Shown here one piece after another: positions 1-8,048 of a stretch of DNA of 64,000 bases (positions are counted from its first letter, which is position 1; the number at the start of each line of letters is the position of its first letter). Position numbers and translations under genes: made by a program. The notes under the pieces were generated by a model that was not told the origin of the DNA, searched no databases, and worked only from the letters and a program-made list of their open reading frames with translations. Source of the DNA: Shewanella xiamenensis (GTDB taxonomy: Bacteria > Pseudomonadota > Gammaproteobacteria > Enterobacterales > Shewanellaceae); contig NZ_BMOP01000001.1 in the NCBI RefSeq assembly GCF_014647135.1, positions 1-64,000 of the forward strand, written 5' to 3'.

Positions 1-125
1 TTACGCGATGATTAGGGCTTTGAACAAACTTACTGGGCTAGGCATGCCTGTAACTTACCGTGTAGTTTGATATTTAGACGATTATGAGGGGCTTTGTTCG
101 CTGAATCGATTTAGGAAACAAAGCC
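1..125 (+). mobile_element. Right end of an IS5-family (IS903-type) insertion sequence, cut by window start
   Basis: The first 125 bases hold the 3' end of a transposase gene (stop at 68-70) and then a right terminal inverted repeat at about 103-125 that finishes in AACAAAGCC. Read from the outside, the end begins GGCTTTGTT, the tip of IS903-type elements. The bases just outside (126-134, ATGGAGTGA) would be one copy of the 9-bp target duplication that IS903-group elements make; the other copy lies left of the window. The left end cannot be seen. The family call rests on the inverted-repeat tip and the transposase tail together. Confidence 0.82.
2..70 (+). CDS. IS5/IS903-type transposase, C-terminal end only
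   Basis: Only the last 22 codons are visible, in the frame starting at base 2 and ending at TGA 68-70. The tail contains MIRALNKLTGLGMP, which resembles the RALNKMTKAGMP tail of the IS903 transposase. The gene is partial because the window starts inside it, not because of visible damage. It sits directly upstream of the right terminal inverted repeat, as expected for a single-ORF IS5-family element. The catalytic DDE residues lie outside the window, so activity cannot be judged. Confidence 0.75.
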   Translation, partial: YAMIRALNKLTGLGMPVTYRVV

Positions 126-126
126 A

Positions 127-1026
127 TGGAGTGATTCTCAAGCTTCTCGATTGGTCGAATCACTAATAATACAGTGCCCAATACCTGTTATCTATTTGAA
201 TCAAGAGAGTGATGAACGATTATCTGTAATTGATGGTAACCAGCGTCTTACAACACTGAGGAAATATTTGAAAAATGAGTTCCCACTAAAAGGACTCACC
301 GCTTACCCTGAATTAGAAGGCAGTAGATTTCATGAATTAGATCCTAGATTTCAAAGGCATATACAAAATAGAACTCTCAGGTGTATTGTAATTCTTAAAG
401 ATACACACCCTCAAGTAAAATTTGATGTTTTTGAGAGACTAAACTCTGGAGCAACCAAGCTTACACCACAAGAGCTAAGACATGGGCTTTATTATGGCGA
501 TTTGATGGCGTTAGCTACCCGTGCAGTTAAAGAATCTAATTTTCTATCTGCACTTGAAATAAAAAATGACAAGCGTATGAAAGCTGAAGAACTTGTTCTA
601 AGATTTTGGGCTTTAAGTGAGAGTCATGATAAATATAAAAAACCACTTGCAACATTTATAAACGACTACTCTGACAAAAATAGGAATTTGCCACAAAAAA
701 GAAAAGACGAACTTTTAAAAAACTTTACCCGTATATTGACTATGGCTAAAGATACTTTTGAAGAGCTTACGTTTAAGGTTTTTAATTCAGAACTTAAGGT
801 TGAGAGCACTTTTAACTCAGCACTTTACGATGCAATAATGGTAGGTTTTTATAAAATTGATAAAGAAGGTGTAGAACTAAAAGCTACAGGAGATAAAGCA
901 AAAAAACTATTAGGTACACTAATTGAAACAGACGATAAATTTAGACGCTCTATAAGTATAGCAACGAGTGATGAAGCGCAGGTTAGATACAGAGCTGAAG
1001 TCATTAGAAAAACATTTCGAGCTTGA
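127..1026 (+). pseudogene. DUF262 (ParB/GmrSD-N-like) protein, 5' end removed by IS insertion
   Basis: The reading frame carries the DUF262 hallmarks: a V-I-D-G-N-Q-R-L motif (the DGQQR-type ParB-like nuclease/NTPase site) and FERLNSGATKL followed by the ELRHG segment. Family similarity starts before the first possible start codon (TTG 151): residues PWSDSQASRLVESL, encoded from about 124, match the region DUF262 proteins have around W-x-x-x-x-x-x-L-I-E-S. Exactly here the frame runs into the IS terminal repeat, so the normal N-terminus with its FQR motif lies beyond the element. The TTG at 151 may still give a truncated protein of 291 residues. The DNA is much more AT-rich than the neighbouring housekeeping genes. 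DUF262 proteins are common in anti-phage islands. The 3' end abuts the HEPN gene. Confidence 0.75.
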
Positions 1027-1034
1027 GGCAAGTC

Positions 1035-1748
1035 ATGGCGTATAAAAAAAGCCAAGCACGTAAAACGCTACAAATTGATCTAAATGAAATATTGTTCAAG
1101 GTTAAATTAGTGGAAAATCGAAATGTTGACCCGAATATAAAAGAATATGTTTTAGCTGCATCTGTATTCTTGGCTCATGCAATACTTGAAAATTACATAT
1201 CAGATATTTTTTCAAGATTTGCAAATGGAATACATTCATTATCACTAAAAGGGGAAGAACTTCCTGAAAATCTACGTGCTCATCTTTTCTTGAAAAATAT
1301 CGATAAATCAAAGATGTATGCTGTGGATGTTGGTATTTGCAGTGAAAGGGATGCTTTCTCTGCTTTATCTAAAGCTTTAAATGGATACGCTGGTAAAATA
1401 ATTGATAATTCTAAAACTATATACAAAATAAAAGGGGAGGATATATATACAAATTACAAATATCCGTCAAAAAATAATTTAATAAGAATATTTGAGCGCA
1501 TAGGTATTAGTAATATTTTTAATGTTCTTAGTGCTCGCATGAATAGAGATTCAGTAGCTACATTACAATCACTAGGTAGTTTAAGGACTCAACTTGCTCA
1601 CACTGGGCAAATTCCAGGAATCTCACCTCGTGATATAAAGAACAGGTTATCAGAATTAGAGGATTTTGTAAGTGCTATTGACCGAACAATTTATAAAGAA
1701 ATGGTTTCCAAATACGGTCAGAATACATGGTATAGCCATGTAGCATAA
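1035..1748 (+). CDS. HEPN-domain protein (RiboL-PSP-HEPN / MAE_28990-like)
   Basis: A 237-residue, mostly helical protein. Its key feature is SLRTQLAHTG near residues 182-191, an R-x4-H motif (Arg184, His189) as in HEPN ribonucleases. Overall shape and length suggest the RiboL-PSP-HEPN group often found beside DUF262 genes. The ATG at 1035 is chosen because GAGG at 1025-1028 gives a Shine-Dalgarno at proper spacing; an upstream TTG at 1023 overlaps the DUF262 stop but has no such support. The stop-to-start distance from DUF262 is 8 bases, so the two were probably co-transcribed. With DUF262 broken by the IS, this gene may have lost its promoter or be driven from the IS end. A role in RNA-targeting defence or a toxin-like module is inference; the RxxxxH motif is seen. 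Confidence 0.6.
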   Translation: MAYKKSQARKTLQIDLNEILFKVKLVENRNVDPNIKEYVLAASVFLAHAILENYISDIFSRFANGIHSLSLKGEELPENLRAHLFLKNIDKSKMYAVDVGICSERDAFSALSKALNGYAGKIIDNSKTIYKIKGEDIYTNYKYPSKNNLIRIFERIGISNIFNVLSARMNRDSVATLQSLGSLRTQLAHTGQIPGISPRDIKNRLSELEDFVSAIDRTIYKEMVSKYGQNTWYSHVA

Positions 1749-1770
1749 ATAGAATGGCATATATCGAGGT

Positions 1771-1998
1771 ACCCATTGTTAAATTTTACAATGTTGATGG
1801 CTCTTGGTATTAACAGCTTACGCCGAAGTTACAGAATACACATCCCCTCGGAGTTGCCGCAGGGCATTTGCGGTCTTTGCGTGAGCGAGGCATGGATAAT
1901 GGAATGGACCCATCCACTTTAAATCGGCCTCGCAATGGGCCACGATGTAGTCGCTAAAACTCATCAGAGTAGTTAACGAGCCACCCATTGTTAAATTT
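1771..1998 (+). repeat. 16-bp direct repeat (ACCCATTGTTAAATTT), two copies 212 bp apart
   Basis: The 16-mer occurs at 1771-1786 and again at 1983-1998, both preceded by a GAG triplet a few bases upstream. It may mark an insertion or duplication junction at the island edge. Confidence 0.7.
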
Positions 1999-2069
1999 GC
2001 AAAGTGTATTCTTGTAAAAAGGCATACAGACTACTAGATGGGTTGGCGGGATTAAGCATTGGCATGGAA

Positions 2070-2131
2070 GTGACCGTTGACGGCATGGATGCCGTCGTCG
2101 AGCCCTCATGGATGAGTTCACGGCGTGTCAC
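2070..2131. repeat. Small structured intergenic repeat with nested palindromes
   Basis: Bases 2079-2096 form a perfect hairpin (GACGGCAT-GG-ATGCCGTC). It is followed by a second small palindrome CTCAT-GG-ATGAG and bounded by GTGAC (2070-2074) and GTCAC (2127-2131). The repeated NNCAT-GG-ATGNN design looks like a family of short dispersed elements; copy number elsewhere cannot be seen from here. Confidence 0.5.
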
Positions 2132-2191
2132 TGGAATGACTGTGCTTAATTATCAGCGTTGTATTGGTTAAGTGTTTAAATGACTCAAACA

Positions 2192-2215
2192 AAAAAGGCG
2201 CCTAAGCGCCTTTTC
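2192..2215 (-). terminator. Bidirectional rho-independent terminator downstream of purC
   Basis: Stem AAAAGGCGC/GCGCCTTTT around a CTAA loop, with an A-run on one side and a T-run on the other, so it can work from both strands. It lies 43 bases past the purC stop. Confidence 0.85.
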
Positions 2216-2257
2216 TACTCTTGGGGGAAGGCAAACCACCCAAAACCTCTGATTTGA

Positions 2258-3361
2258 TTAAACAATCAAATCATACTCTTCCCGTAGGATCTTAATAATA
2301 TCTGCCTTTGGATTGGCTGGCAGCGGAATTGCTGCGCCAGTCACCTTCTCGGCGATGCCAGTGTAAGTGCGCGACACTTGCATCATCGCCTCTAATGGCA
2401 GGGCATTATCACGGGCGAGGGCTTCGCGCTCTGGCATTCTGTCCTTGTTGAGCAGAATATCCGGATCGGGGAAATGATTTAACAGGAACTGACGGAAACC
2501 TTCCTTAGAGTTTTCAAGGATTTTACCATCGCGGTAGGCGGCTCCGTCCCAAATGCGGGATGAATCGGGGGTGCCCACTTCATCCATATAGATCAGTTTT
2601 GAGTTGCCGTTTTTATCGGTCACATAACCAAACTCGAACTTGGTATCCACAAATACTTGGTCAAGGTCGGCCAGAGCTTTAGCTATCACCTTAAAGCCAT
2701 CTTTTAACAGCTTCTCGTACAGGTCGATATCTTCTATCTTTTCAAAACCAAAGGCTTGGTAGTTGGCTTCGATATCGCTGCGGCTGATGTTAACGTCATC
2801 CTGCGCGGGCACACCGGGGATCCCAGTTAAAATACCTTTGGTCGAAGGGGTGATCAGTAACTCTGGCAGTTTTTGATCTTTCTCTAAGCCTTCAGGCAGG
2901 GTGATACCGCAGAATACGCGCTCGCCCTTAGAGTAGGCGCGCCACATGGAGCCAGTAATGTATTGGCGGCAAATGGCTTCGACTTTAATTGGGCGGGCTT
3001 TTTGAACTATCCAAACGAAGGGATGCGGGATATCTAAAATGTGGCTGTCGGCTAAACCGTTTTCGGCAAATAACTTAAACCAATGATTAGAAATGGCATT
3101 TAATGCCGCGCCTTTACCTGGAATGCCTTTTAAACCACCTTCACCGTGGAAGATACAGTCGAAGGCGGAGATGCGATCGCTAATCACCATAATGGCAAGC
3201 GGCGTATCTTCGGGCACATTGTAGCCCTTGGTTTTGATTAAACGGCGGCTGTCGGCGTCGGTTAGCCAGTAAACGCTACGTACCTTGCCGCTATGGACTG
3301 ATTTGTCGGTGCGGATGGGTAAATCGTTGTTCACGGCTAATACGGAATCAGCAAGACTCAT
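2258..3361 (-). CDS. purC: Phosphoribosylaminoimidazole-succinocarboxamide (SAICAR) synthase
   Basis: Joins aspartate to CAIR with ATP to give SAICAR in purine biosynthesis, in the cytoplasm. The protein has 367 residues, the longer form of the enzyme rather than the roughly 237-residue E. coli form. Visible family motifs are SGKVRSVY (about 24-31, ATP-binding strand), SDRISAFD (61-68), PGKG (81-84) and the late [10 protein letters not shown] segment with acidic and nucleotide-site residues. The ATG at 3359-3361 has AAGGA about nine bases upstream. It stands alone: the next gene upstream is divergent and the leader is nearly 700 bases. A weak PurR-like 16-mer lies at 3821-3836 but is far from the start. 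Confidence 0.95.
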   Translation of the reverse strand: MSLADSVLAVNNDLPIRTDKSVHSGKVRSVYWLTDADSRRLIKTKGYNVPEDTPLAIMVISDRISAFDCIFHGEGGLKGIPGKGAALNAISNHWFKLFAENGLADSHILDIPHPFVWIVQKARPIKVEAICRQYITGSMWRAYSKGERVFCGITLPEGLEKDQKLPELLITPSTKGILTGIPGVPAQDDVNISRSDIEANYQAFGFEKIEDIDLYEKLLKDGFKVIAKALADLDQVFVDTKFEFGYVTDKNGNSKLIYMDEVGTPDSSRIWDGAAYRDGKILENSKEGFRQFLLNHFPDPDILLNKDRMPEREALARDNALPLEAMMQVSRTYTGIAEKVTGAAIPLPANPKADIIKILREEYDLIV

Positions 3362-4058
3362 GACGAGTATTCCTTTGGATAGAGAGTGTAGGGACGAGTT
3401 TTTTATGTATTGCGGTGTGCTTAAGCGTGAGATGCTTAGCCACCTTTTTATTATTAACCAATAGCTTATTGCTGAGTTTGCGTAAAGCCTTGGTGAAGGT
3501 TAAGCGTAAAGCGAATAGTGGATTTTCGGGCGTTGAGGACAATAAAGGGGGACGAGATTCGGGGTAAAAATGAAACGCAGAGCAAGGTTGGCGCCAGAGT
3601 AATACTGGTCTGCTCAAGCGGGGAAACCCCGTGCCATTTTGCTCGAAAAGGCTAACCATTAATCCCAGAGAACCTTGTTAGACAGCCGCGAAAAGTGGCG
3701 CCATTTTACCTTTATTCGCAAAATTTTCCACGGCTATTTATGCGCATCTGTGCGGCGTGTCGGCACAAAGTGAAGGCTAGTAAAGGTAAAAGCTGAAAAT
3801 GCCTAAAGCGGGAGCGTCGCTCGCAAGCGTTTGAAGCTAGCTTGTGGGGCTAGGTTGTTGAGCATAAGTGCTAAGCCTATATTCGGTTTATGCCAATTTA
3901 GCCATGTAGTGAGTGGCGTTAATCGGGTTATTATCTGCGGCTATAGTGCATCAGCTTGAGGCGCCGCTTCTCGCTTTAACAGCTATTTGTTGTAGATTCA
4001 AAAAGACAATTTGCCCATCAGGACGTGCCTAAGCCGTGATGGAGAATATGGAGCGAGT
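3362..4058. other. Long gene-free divergent region between purC and pentapeptide-repeat gene
   Basis: Nearly 700 bases without a gene I can support. Bases 3821-3836 (TCGCAAGCGTTTGAAG) match the PurR operator core GCAAnCGTTTG but diverge at the edges, and they lie about 460 bases from the purC start. On the minus strand TGGAAA and TAAAAT, 16 bases apart near 3704-3731, could be a weak purC promoter. Both are low-confidence readings. Confidence 0.35.
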
Positions 4059-4685
4059 ATGACGACAGATGCAAAAATGCCAATGATGGCGCGCGTAGCC
4101 TCACAGGGGCGGTATTTTTTCTCGCAGCAATTTATCGCCCTAGCCGAGAGCCAAAGCCAGTGGCAAGACCTTGAGTTTGAAGAATGCGAGTTCCACGATT
4201 GCCAATTTAGCGACAGCACATTCCGTAACTGCAAGTTTATCGATTGCCGTTTTGTCGGCTGTAATTTAAGCCTGCTCAAGGTGCCCTTAAGCCAATTTAA
4301 CGGTGTGAGTTTTGAAGAATGTAAGCTGGTGGGCATAGATTGGACCCGTGCTGCTTGGCCTAGATTATCCTTTGCGGCACCTTTTAGCTTTAGAACCTGC
4401 ATCTTAAACGACTGCTCTTTTATGGGCCTTAAGCTCGATGAAATGGTACTTGAGGGCTGTAAGGCGCAGGATGTGGATTTCCGTGAGGGTAAGTTTAATC
4501 GCGCCAACTTTAGTTACAGCGATTTTCGCCATAGCTTATTCGGCCGCACCGAGTTGATGGAGGCAGATTTCTCCGAGGCGACCGATTACGATATCGATAT
4601 TTTTAATAATAAAATTAAAGGTGCCAAGTTTAGTCGCGATGAAGCGATTCGGCTGTTAAATGGCTTAGTTACCTTGGTGGATTGA
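4059..4685 (+). CDS. Pentapeptide-repeat protein
   Basis: A 208-residue protein whose central and C-terminal parts consist of A(D/N)LXX-type pentapeptide repeats in a Cys-rich form: runs such as FEECEFHDCQFSDSTF, FRNCKFIDCRFVGCNL and FRTCILNDCSFMGL, then ANFSYSDFRHSLF. Such repeats fold into a right-handed quadrilateral beta helix. The length is near that of Qnr gyrase-protection proteins, but the sequence does not match QnrA closely and there is no evident Gly-Cys link between two coils, so no Qnr call is made. The ATG at 4059 is preferred over TTG 4011 because GGAG lies a few bases upstream. No signal peptide; probably cytoplasmic. Function unknown. It is followed by a terminator-like hairpin. 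Confidence 0.8.
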   Translation: MTTDAKMPMMARVASQGRYFFSQQFIALAESQSQWQDLEFEECEFHDCQFSDSTFRNCKFIDCRFVGCNLSLLKVPLSQFNGVSFEECKLVGIDWTRAAWPRLSFAAPFSFRTCILNDCSFMGLKLDEMVLEGCKAQDVDFREGKFNRANFSYSDFRHSLFGRTELMEADFSEATDYDIDIFNNKIKGAKFSRDEAIRLLNGLVTLVD

Positions 4686-4715
4686 CCTTATACCAACCTC
4701 ATACTGACCTCATAT

Positions 4716-4745
4716 CAGCACCTGTTCGCGCTAATCGGTGCTGGT
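4716..4745 (+). terminator. Probable terminator of the pentapeptide-repeat gene
   Basis: Stem CAGCACC/GGTGCTG with a 14-base loop, followed by TATTTTAT. The T-run is short. Confidence 0.55.
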
Positions 4746-5184
4746 ATTTTATCCTTTTAAATTAACGGGTTTATTGTGACAGCGATATCGCGGTATCACT
4801 TTTAAACTTATTGTTTTTAAAATTGCTTTTAGGTTTTTTGATAACTTTTTATTGTAGTGCGTATTGTAAAAATACCTCAAGCGTACGCATCGATATGGCC
4901 AATCAACACTATTGATCTTATTCACGAATTTTTAGAACAATTTTAACTTTTAGTTGCCACAGATCACACTCAACTTGCCTATGTGGTTTACCACAATATC
5001 CGCCTACTCCTTAAGGGATAACAATCACTCCGGAACAGCAAAATGCCAGCGTTTCTTAAGGCATTGGCATTAATAACTAAAAACCTGTGAGCAAATTTAG
5101 TGTTTCACCGCAGTGGTGACCCAAAGCCTAAGTTTGCGTGTGCCAATTGGCGCATAAGGGTGGATGAGTGTGATGGAGGTAACC
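4746..5184 (+). promoter_or_regulatory. AT-rich upstream region of psrABC, with a CRP-like half site
   Basis: An AT-rich region suited to regulated anaerobic expression. The segment GCCACAGATCACAC (4956-4969) has one good CRP half site (ATCACA) but a poor partner. A separate palindromic core GCGATATCGC occurs near 4783-4792. No clean FNR site (TTGAT-N4-ATCAA) was found; ATCAA and TTGAT near 4901-4915 are in the outward order and do not count. Confidence 0.3.
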
Positions 5185-7467
5185 ATGATTGAGCTTAATA
5201 GGCGAACCTTTTTAAAGGGCGCAGGGGCCAGCGGTGCAACATGTGCATTAGCTAGCCTGTTGCCGGGCAGCTTAGCGGCATTAGAGAGCAAGCAGCTTAA
5301 GGGCATGGGCAAAGAAATTGCCAGTATCTGTGAGATGTGCTCGACCCGCTGCCCGATTTCAGCGCGGGTGATTGAAGGTAAAAACGTCTTTATCAGCGGT
5401 AATAAGGCGGCTAAATCCTTTGGCGGAAAAGTCTGTGCCCGCGGCGGTGCTGGTCATAGTTTGCTGTACGATCCACAGCGGATTGTTAAACCGCTAAAAC
5501 GGGTGGGCGAGCGTGGCGAGGGTAAATGGGCTGAAATCAGTTGGGATGAAGCCTATCAACTGATTGCCGATAATCTCACTAAAATCAAGCAAGCTCACGG
5601 CCCAGAGGCGGTAGCGTTTTCCTCTAAATCTGGCTCGCAAGAAAAACACTTATTCCACCTCGCCACGGCGTTTGGTAGCCCAAATACCTTTACCCATGCC
5701 TCTACTTGCCCCGGCGGTTATGAAATTGCTGCTATGGCCATGTTTGGCACTAAGGTGAAACGCGATTTAAGTAACTCAAAATACATCATTAACTTCGGCC
5801 ATAACCTGTACGAAGGTATCAACATGTCCGAAACCCGCGGCATGATGGCGGCGCAAATGGATAAAGGCGCCAAGCTGGTGGTGTTCGAGCCAAGATTCTC
5901 TGTGGTTGCCGATAAAGCCGATGAATGGTATGCGATTCGTCCTGGTACCGACGTCGCGGTCGCTTTAGCGTTATGTCATGTCTTGATTGAAGAAAACCTC
6001 TATGACAAAGCCTTTGTTGAGCGTTATGTCGAAGGCTTTGACACCTTTGCCGCTGAAGTAAAAGCCTATACCCCTGAGTGGGCCGAAACGATCTCCGATG
6101 TGCCCGCCAAAGATATTCGCCGTATTGCCCGTGAATATGCGGCTAAAGCGCCCCATGCTGTAGTGGATTTTGGTCACAGAGCCACCTTTACCACCGAAGA
6201 GTTTGAAATGCGCCGCGCGCTTTACGCTGCCAACATCTTGATTGGTAACATCGAACGTAAGGGCGGTATTTATCTTGGTCAAAAGCCTGGCGATTATAAC
6301 AAGCTCGCCGGTGAAAATGTGGCCCCCGTGCTGGGTAAGCCCGGCGTAAAAGATATGCCAAAGCCTGCGGCAAAACGTATCGACCAAGTGGAAGAACAGT
6401 ACGCCATGATGTGGTCTGCGGGCGGGATTTATCAAACCGTCCTCGATGCGACCTTAAGCGCGGTGCCTTATCAGTTACATGGCTGGGTGATGTCCCGTAC
6501 TAACCCAATGCAAACCATGACCGACAGAGCGCGAGTGGTCGAAGCCTTGAAAAAGCTCGACTTTGTTGCCGTGTGCGATGTGTATATCAGTGAAACCGCG
6601 GCCTATGCCGATGTGATTTTACCTGAGTCTACCTACCTTGAGCGTGATGAGGAAATCGCTGACAAGTCCGGTAAAAACCCTGCCTACTATGTGCGCCAAC
6701 GGGTGGTTGAAACCCTAGGTGATACTCGTCCGTCATGGCAAATCTTTAAGGATATTGGCCACAAACTGGGGCTGAGTGAATTCTATCCATGGGAAAACAT
6801 GGAGACCCTGCAACTGTTGCAGGTAAACCGCGACACAGAGCTGCTGCGCCGGATCAAAGACGAAGGTTTTGTCAGCTTCGGTAAGCCGATTATGTTGCGT
6901 GAACCTAAAATGGTCGCCGAATTTACCAAGGCCTATGCCAATGCCAAACCTGCGGATGAAGACGGCACCTACGGCAGTTTACTCAGCTTTAAAACCCCAA
7001 GCGGCAAGATTGAATTGACCTCCGCCAAGGTTGAAGCCATGGCGCCAGGACGCGGCGTCATTAAATTCCGCGAAGTGCAGCTTAAAAAGCCAAATGAACT
7101 CTACTTTATCCAAGGTAAGGTGGCGGTGCATACCAATGGCGCGACCCACAATGTGCCCATGCTGGCAAATTTGATGTCGGATAACGCTGTATGGGTTCAC
7201 CCAGATACCGCGAGCAAATTAGGTATCAGCAATGGCGACCCTATCCGCTTAACCAGCAGCGTAGGTACAGAGGAAGGTCATGCGTTAGTCACCCCGGGCA
7301 TTCGCCCCGATACCGTGTTTGCTTATATGGGCTTTGGTTCTAAAAACAAAGAGTTGGTTAGAGCGACAGGCAAAGGTATCCACTGCGGAAACTTACTGCC
7401 CCACGTTACCGCACCTGTGTGTGGCATGACGGTACACACCACTGGCGTCACGCTGGCAAAACGCTAA
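5185..7467 (+). CDS. psrA: Polysulfide/thiosulfate reductase, molybdopterin catalytic subunit
   Basis: Periplasmic molybdoenzyme that takes electrons from PsrB to reduce polysulfide or thiosulfate. The Tat signal is at the very N-terminus (NRRTFLK, residues 5-11). A 4Fe-4S site follows (C49-x2-C52-x3-C56 and C84). STCPGG around Cys175 is the position of the Cys ligand of molybdenum in PsrA/PhsA enzymes. The rest is the usual DMSO-reductase-family fold with a C-terminal dinucleotide-binding domain. The length of 760 residues fits the family. The start at 5185 rather than 5164 is set by GGAGGT at 5175-5180. First gene of psrABC. In S. oneidensis MR-1 the homologue psrA is required for sulfur and thiosulfate respiration. 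Polysulfide versus thiosulfate preference cannot be told from sequence. Confidence 0.93.
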   Translation: MIELNRRTFLKGAGASGATCALASLLPGSLAALESKQLKGMGKEIASICEMCSTRCPISARVIEGKNVFISGNKAAKSFGGKVCARGGAGHSLLYDPQRIVKPLKRVGERGEGKWAEISWDEAYQLIADNLTKIKQAHGPEAVAFSSKSGSQEKHLFHLATAFGSPNTFTHASTCPGGYEIAAMAMFGTKVKRDLSNSKYIINFGHNLYEGINMSETRGMMAAQMDKGAKLVVFEPRFSVVADKADEWYAIRPGTDVAVALALCHVLIEENLYDKAFVERYVEGFDTFAAEVKAYTPEWAETISDVPAKDIRRIAREYAAKAPHAVVDFGHRATFTTEEFEMRRALYAANILIGNIERKGGIYLGQKPGDYNKLAGENVAPVLGKPGVKDMPKPAAKRIDQVEEQYAMMWSAGGIYQTVLDATLSAVPYQLHGWVMSRTNPMQTMTDRARVVEALKKLDFVAVCDVYISETAAYADVILPESTYLERDEEIADKSGKNPAYYVRQRVVETLGDTRPSWQIFKDIGHKLGLSEFYPWENMETLQLLQVNRDTELLRRIKDEGFVSFGKPIMLREPKMVAEFTKAYANAKPADEDGTYGSLLSFKTPSGKIELTSAKVEAMAPGRGVIKFREVQLKKPNELYFIQGKVAVHTNGATHNVPMLANLMSDNAVWVHPDTASKLGISNGDPIRLTSSVGTEEGHALVTPGIRPDTVFAYMGFGSKNKELVRATGKGIHCGNLLPHVTAPVCGMTVHTTGVTLAKR

Positions 7468-7479
7468 TTGGAGGCTCAA

Positions 7480-8046
7480 ATGACGAAAAGATATGTGATG
7501 GTGCACGATGAGAACAAGTGCATCGGCTGCCAAGCCTGTAACGTGGCTTGCCGCAGTGAAAACGGTGTTCCAGAAGGGGTGACCCGTTTGCAGGTGAGAG
7601 TCGAAGGACCCTATGGCGAAATGCCCCATCTGCACTTTAAGTACCACAGGGTGTCTTGCCAGCAGTGTGAAGATGCGCCTTGTGTGAAGGTGTGTCCAAC
7701 GGGCGCGGCCTATGTGGGCGAAGATGGCATTGTCTCCATCCACGGCGACAAGTGTGTGGGTTGTATGTACTGCGTGGCGGCGTGTCCCTACAAAGTGCGT
7801 TTTATGAATCCCGAAACCAAAGTGGCTGACAAGTGTAACTTCTGTAAGGACACGCGTTTGGCCCGGGGTGAAGAGCCTGCCTGTGTGACTGTGTGCCCGA
7901 CCGATGCTTTGGTGTTTGGCGATGCTAACGATCCACAAAGTGAAGTGGCCACACTGCTCAACACTAAGATCACTTACCAAGATAAGACCCATTTAGGCAC
8001 TAAACCTAGGGTATATCGCGTTCCTACCAAAAGAGGGGGGATTTGA
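7480..8046 (+). CDS. psrB: Polysulfide/thiosulfate reductase, 4Fe-4S electron-transfer subunit
   Basis: A 188-residue ferredoxin-like subunit that carries electrons from PsrC to PsrA. It has four cysteine clusters typical of the DmsB/PsrB family: C14-x2-C17-x2-C20-x3-C24 first, then CQQCEDAPCVKVCP, CVGCMYCVAACP, and a final group with CNFC and CVTVCP. There is no signal peptide; such subunits are exported bound to the Tat-carrying partner. The start at 7480 follows GGAGG 7 bases upstream, only 12 bases after the psrA stop, so the two genes are one transcript. The stop nearly touches psrC. Confidence 0.93.
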   Translation: MTKRYVMVHDENKCIGCQACNVACRSENGVPEGVTRLQVRVEGPYGEMPHLHFKYHRVSCQQCEDAPCVKVCPTGAAYVGEDGIVSIHGDKCVGCMYCVAACPYKVRFMNPETKVADKCNFCKDTRLARGEEPACVTVCPTDALVFGDANDPQSEVATLLNTKITYQDKTHLGTKPRVYRVPTKRGGI

Positions 8047-8048
8047 TT

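Larger units (their letters stand above)
1749..2257. other. Gene-free stretch between HEPN gene and purC, with short repeats
   Basis: No convincing reading frame is present. It holds a 16-bp direct repeat, a 62-bp structured repeat and a bidirectional terminator, each listed separately. It looks like the edge of the accessory island built from repeat debris. Confidence 0.6.

Noticed and set aside
3348-3659. A 103-codon minus-strand frame overlapping the purC start, which could be a leader peptide
   Set aside because: No ribosome site, atypical composition with many Pro, Lys and His, and no family. The overlap with purC is more simply chance.
3821-3836. PurR-like operator as the purC control site
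   Set aside because: Only the core matches and it lies about 460 bases from the gene start; kept only as a low-confidence note.
4059-4685. Calling the pentapeptide protein a Qnr quinolone-resistance determinant
   Set aside because: Length and repeats are similar, but the sequence does not follow the QnrA pattern I know from Shewanella algae, and pentapeptide proteins have many roles.
4897-4915. FNR-like site before psrA
   Set aside because: The half sites ATCAA and TTGAT are in the wrong (outward) order with a 5-base spacer, so they do not form the FNR palindrome.
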